Below are positions 7,415 to 10,255 of a DNA stretch of 10,255 nucleotides, piece after piece. The notes beneath the pieces were generated by a model. The model ran no database searches. It saw only the letters and a program-made list of their open reading frames with translations, and was not told where the DNA came from. This DNA is from T3Sed10-241 sp036751905 (lineage in GTDB: Bacteria > Bacteroidota > Bacteroidia > Flavobacteriales_D > Cryomorphaceae). How positions within the stretch are numbered: position 1 is the first letter of the stretch; the number at the start of each line of letters is the position of its first letter. Made by a program: the position numbers and the translations under genes. The stretch is from the NCBI GenBank assembly GCA_036751905.1, contig DAIOTP010000113.1, positions 1-10,255 of the forward strand. The letters are read 5' to 3'.

Positions 7415-8409
7415 GTGGCACTGGTTGTTTCGGTGCTTTCATTTGCACCCTGTTCGGCGCTGTATAAAGAATCCACATGGATTTGTGCACGCTTTATAAA
7501 ATCAATGGCATCGTCCACAACCTGCTCATTGCTTGCATCATCGGGTCGCTCCTTGGCGAATTTCACCATGTCAGCCAATTCCATGATCCGTTGTACAAGC
7601 AGTATGGCACCTTTCGGCAAATGCTCATAGCGCAATCGCGCCACAATCTGCCGGGTGGTGAGTTCGTGAGCAGGTATGCGCAGGGCCTCCTCAAGGTAGT
7701 TGCGCACAATATCGGTTATCTCGGTGTGGTACTGTTTTGTTTTGTTGCGCGTATAGAGCTTGTTGCGCTTTGCTTCTTCAAGCGCTTCCAAGGCCCGAAT
7801 GTGTGCAGGTACCACGGGAGCCTCTGCTGCCACCGGCGTTCGTGCAGCCCTTTGATTCATCCATTTTTTCAGTAAAAGGACCACCACCACCAACAAGCCC
7901 ACCAATACAAGGCCCCCGATAGCATAGGGCCAGTAGGCTGAAATATAATCCAATGCATTGAGCTCAATGGTATAAATGTCGCGGATGGGCAAAGGTGCTG
8001 AGGCTGTATCTGCATCAGCATACCACTGTACTTCAAACAGAAAAGCCTGCGTACTGGCTTTCACTCCATCAATAACAAAAGTAAATGGCGGTATGGCATA
8101 ATAGCCCGTATCGAAACTTGTGATGTAGATGCGCTGTTCGAGGCGCGTTTCCTTCACTTGGGCAGCCGTGGGCAGGGTGTCTATGTCGCTGCGGTGTAGC
8201 ACTTCAACGAAGGCTACGAGGGTATCGCCTATTTGCGGAAAGCGCACCTGTGGAGGGTTTTCCTTCGGGATGGCCACTGAGAGCTTGATCTCTGCCTGCT
8301 CACCTATGCGTATTTGTTTGCGGTCCACCACCACATCAACCTCCTGGGCCCAGCTGTAATGGCTGAGTAATGTGAGCAGGAGCAAGCCGTATGTGAAAAT
8401 GGTTTTCAA
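7411..8409 (-). CDS. Exported single-anchor protein, BatD-like/DUF4381-like, between DUF58 and batA
   Basis: A 332-residue protein with a signal peptide (about 1-21, LLLLTLLSHYSWAQ), a beta-rich periplasmic domain (about 22-155, opening VDVVVDRKQIRIGEQAEIKL like a BatD repeat), one membrane helix (about 160-181, GGLVLVGLLVVVVLLL) and a charged helical cytoplasmic domain (about 198-315). The last part resembles DUF4381-type domains and also the C-terminus of BatD in this operon: both carry a K..Y(H/A)EI...Y segment, an ELT...I...L segment and an M.KFA/MARFA segment, then a V.D.I helix. The start is TTG at 8409: an in-frame TAA lies one codon upstream, and there is no later Met that would keep the signal peptide. 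The end overlaps batA by 4 bases. Genes of this kind are common at this place in Bacteroidota Bat operons but have no settled name. It may be a second adaptor between the ATPase side and the periplasm. Confidence 0.88.
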   Translation of the reverse strand: MKTIFTYGLLLLTLLSHYSWAQEVDVVVDRKQIRIGEQAEIKLSVAIPKENPPQVRFPQIGDTLVAFVEVLHRSDIDTLPTAAQVKETRLEQRIYITSFDTGYYAIPPFTFVIDGVKASTQAFLFEVQWYADADTASAPLPIRDIYTIELNALDYISAYWPYAIGGLVLVGLLVVVVLLLKKWMNQRAARTPVAAEAPVVPAHIRALEALEEAKRNKLYTRNKTKQYHTEITDIVRNYLEEALRIPAHELTTRQIVARLRYEHLPKGAILLVQRIMELADMVKFAKERPDDASNEQVVDDAIDFIKRAQIHVDSLYSAEQGANESTETTSAT

Positions 8410-8412
8410 AGC

Positions 8413-9285
8413 TTAAGATCTTCGACTGAATAAGTTGCGTAAAGGGTTGATGTAGGATTGATGCGTGCCGATTTGTGCAAGGTCTACCCCCGCCCTTTTG
8501 CACGACAAGGCTACAAGATCATAACGCAACTTTGCCTTGTCGGCATATGTGCGGCGCACCGAAGCATTGTGTGTATTCACCCAACGTACCTCGCCCGATT
8601 CCGGATCATGGAATTGGATCAGGCCCAAGCTCGGCATTTCCAACTCCCTTCGGTCGTAAATGTGCAGGGCAACCAAATCGTGCTTGCGGTTGGCGAGGCG
8701 CAAGGCCTCTTCATAGCCCGCAGCAATAAAATCACTGATCAGAAAAGCGATGCTGCGCTTTTTCACCACATTGTTGAGAAAGCGCAGGGCTTCTCCGATG
8801 TTGGTTCCCTGCCGCTGTGGCCTGAATTCCAAGAGCTCCCGGATAATGCGAAGTATATGTTGCTTTCCCTTCTTGGGGGGGATGTACTTTTCAACTTCTT
8901 CGCTGAAGAAGATTACACCGATTTTGTCGTTGTTGATAATCGCGGAAAAGCTCAGAACGGCACATATTTCTGCAATCATGTGCTTTTTGAGTTGGGTTTG
9001 CGTACCAAAACTATCCGATGCTGATACATCGACTACCAAAATCACCGTGAGCTCGCGTTCTTCTTCAAACACCTTGACGTAAGGGTTGCCGAAACGGGCG
9101 GTCACATTCCAATCTATGGTGCGCACCTCATCGCCCACGCTGTACTCACGTACCTCACTGAAGGCCATACCCCTTCCCTTAAAGGCCGAATGGTATTCAC
9201 CAGAAAATATCTGGTTGCTCAGGCCTTTGGTCTTGAGCTCAATGCGCCTTACTTTCTTAAGCAGTTCTGCGGTATCGGTAGCCAT
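8413..9285 (-). CDS. DUF58 domain protein with intact VWA-like MIDAS
   Basis: A 290-residue soluble protein of the DUF58 family, the usual partner of MoxR. The signature block GRGMAF..VREYSVGDEVRTIDW (about residues 37-59) is followed by ARFGNPYVK and the EEER motif. A VWA-like fold then starts, with a metal-ion-dependent adhesion site: DVSAS at 86-90, a Thr in QGTNIG at 161, and an Asp in LISDF at 195, so metal binding looks possible. No signal peptide or membrane helix is seen; this is the short cytoplasmic type, not the longer two-helix type. The ATG start follows the MoxR stop by 5 bases. The TAA stop is followed by one sense codon and then the TTG start of the next gene in the same frame. 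The role is inferred to be linking the MoxR ATPase to the membrane VWA proteins; no enzymatic activity is established for the family. Confidence 0.95.
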   Translation of the reverse strand: MATDTAELLKKVRRIELKTKGLSNQIFSGEYHSAFKGRGMAFSEVREYSVGDEVRTIDWNVTARFGNPYVKVFEEERELTVILVVDVSASDSFGTQTQLKKHMIAEICAVLSFSAIINNDKIGVIFFSEEVEKYIPPKKGKQHILRIIRELLEFRPQRQGTNIGEALRFLNNVVKKRSIAFLISDFIAAGYEEALRLANRKHDLVALHIYDRRELEMPSLGLIQFHDPESGEVRWVNTHNASVRRTYADKAKLRYDLVALSCKRAGVDLAQIGTHQSYINPLRNLFSRRS

Positions 9286-9290
9286 GAATG

Positions 9291-10255
9291 CTATGGAACT
9301 TCTACTGCGTTCAGGATTTGTTGAATCACTTCCTCTACGCTCACATTTTCAGCCTCGGCCTCATAGGTAAGGCCTATGCGGTGGCGCATCACATCGGGCG
9401 CAACAGCGCGCACATCTTCGGGCACCACAAAGCCGCGGTGGTTGAGGAAGGCATATGCTTTGGCAGCAAGCGCCATGCTGATGCTGGCCCTGGGAGAAGC
9501 GCCAAAGCCTATAAGCTCTTTGAGCTTAGGAAGCTTGTACGCTTCGGGGTCACGCGTGGCATAAACGAGATCGACGATGTACTTTTCAATTTTCTCATCC
9601 ATGTATACTTCGCGCACTGTTTCGCGGGCGCGGATCACCTCCGCCGCACTCACTACAGGTTTTGGTTTCGGAAATGGTGTTTTCGAAACGTTGTTGCGAA
9701 TGATGAGGCTTTCCTCTTCCCGTTTGGGATAGGTAAGCACTACTTTCAACATGAAGCGGTCTACCTGTGCCTCGGGGAGTGGGTAGGTACCTTCCTGCTC
9801 AATAGGGTTTTGGGTAGCCAATACCAGAAAAGGCTCAGGCAAGCTGAAAGTTTGCCCGCCGATGGTCACCTGCCGCTCTTGCATGGCTTCGAGCAAGGCG
9901 CTTTGTACTTTGGCCGGTGCGCGGTTGATCTCATCAGCCAAAACAAAGTTGGCAAAAATAGGGCCCTGCTTTACAGTAAACTCCTGATTCTTGGGATTGT
10001 AAATCATGGTGCCCACGACATCGGCAGGGAGTAGGTCGGGTGTAAACTGCAACCTACTGAAGTCCACGCTAATACAGCTGCTTAGCGCTTTAATTGCCAA
10101 TGTTTTGGCAAGACCCGGAACCCCTTCGAGGAGGATATGTCCATTGGCAAGCAGTGCGATGAGGAGTTTGTCGACCATGTCCTGCTGGCCAATGATGACT
10201 TTTTCCATTTCGAGCCTAATGAGCTCTATAAAAGCACTTTCCTGCTGTATGCGTG
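9291..10255 (-). CDS. moxR: MoxR-family AAA+ ATPase, 5' end cut by window edge
   Basis: A cytoplasmic AAA+ ATPase of the MoxR family, thought to act as a chaperone that remodels or loads metal on VWA-domain partners. The frame stays open to base 10253, upstream of the Met at 10208; the preceding residues (RIQQESAFIELIRLE) match the usual MoxR N-terminus, so that Met is internal and the true start lies beyond the window. About 320 residues are visible out of a typical 320-340. In visible numbering: Walker A GVPGLAKT at 44-51, Walker B LADEINRAP around 105-113, sensor 1 ATQNP around 136-140, a candidate arginine finger in DRF near 155-157, and the sensor 2 region GASPR ending near 245. All key residues are present. 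The stop is 5 bases before the DUF58 start, the standard MoxR/DUF58 pairing at the head of a Bat operon. Family assignment is very secure; the exact substrate is not known. Confidence 0.96.
   Translation of the reverse strand, partial: RIQQESAFIELIRLEMEKVIIGQQDMVDKLLIALLANGHILLEGVPGLAKTLAIKALSSCISVDFSRLQFTPDLLPADVVGTMIYNPKNQEFTVKQGPIFANFVLADEINRAPAKVQSALLEAMQERQVTIGGQTFSLPEPFLVLATQNPIEQEGTYPLPEAQVDRFMLKVVLTYPKREEESLIIRNNVSKTPFPKPKPVVSAAEVIRARETVREVYMDEKIEKYIVDLVYATRDPEAYKLPKLKELIGFGASPRASISMALAAKAYAFLNHRGFVVPEDVRAVAPDVMRHRIGLTYEAEAENVSVEEVIQQILNAVEVP

Noticed and set aside
9288..10034. Plus-strand 248-codon open frame
   Set aside because: Antisense shadow of moxR, whose Walker A, Walker B and sensor motifs are all on the minus strand.

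Overview
The window is one co-directional run of genes on the minus strand, read from about base 10255 down to base 1. It looks like part of a Bacteroidota genome: the gene order moxR - DUF58 - BatD-like protein - batA - batB - batC - batD - batE is the Bacteroides aerotolerance (Bat) cluster as found in that phylum. Intergenic gaps are tiny and there are no obvious Shine-Dalgarno sequences, which also fits. The order or family cannot be fixed from this window.

Layout in transcription order: a MoxR-type AAA+ ATPase, 5'-truncated by the window edge (9291-10255); a DUF58 protein with an intact VWA-like metal site (8413-9285); an anchored protein with a BatD-like domain plan (7411-8409); BatA (6338-7414) and BatB (5190-6341), two membrane-anchored VWA proteins; BatC (4435-5193), an exported TPR protein with a Gln/Asp/Glu-rich tail; BatD (2664-4451), a large exported, single-anchor protein; and BatE (1903-2667), with a TPR, two membrane helices and an SH3-like domain. 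Five junctions overlap (four by exactly 4 bases, one by 17) and the other two have gaps of 3 and 5 bases, so the eight genes almost certainly form one translationally coupled operon. The working model is an envelope complex: cytoplasmic MoxR ATPase and DUF58 partner, VWA proteins at the membrane, and periplasmic BatC/BatD/BatE. Its biochemical job is not settled in the literature I know; proposals include stress tolerance and envelope protein maturation.

After a 68-base gap comes a gene that is broken in this sequence. Bases 818-1834 encode a diacylglycerol-kinase-like domain lacking the GGDGT nucleotide motif, and bases 1-953 (another frame, running off the window) encode a DUF389 polytopic membrane domain. 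The two open frames overlap by about 130 bases and join into a sensible single protein if one base is restored near 924-936. So this is either a real frameshift mutation, a sequencing or assembly indel, or (less likely) recoding.

Nothing here is a wholly new system. The points most worth a second look are the frameshifted DAGK-like/DUF389 fusion with its degenerate kinase motif, the homologous C-terminal domains shared by BatD and the protein upstream of BatA, the extra N-terminal membrane helix in both BatA and BatB, and the heavy use of non-ATG starts. No stretch over 300 bases is without a gene.
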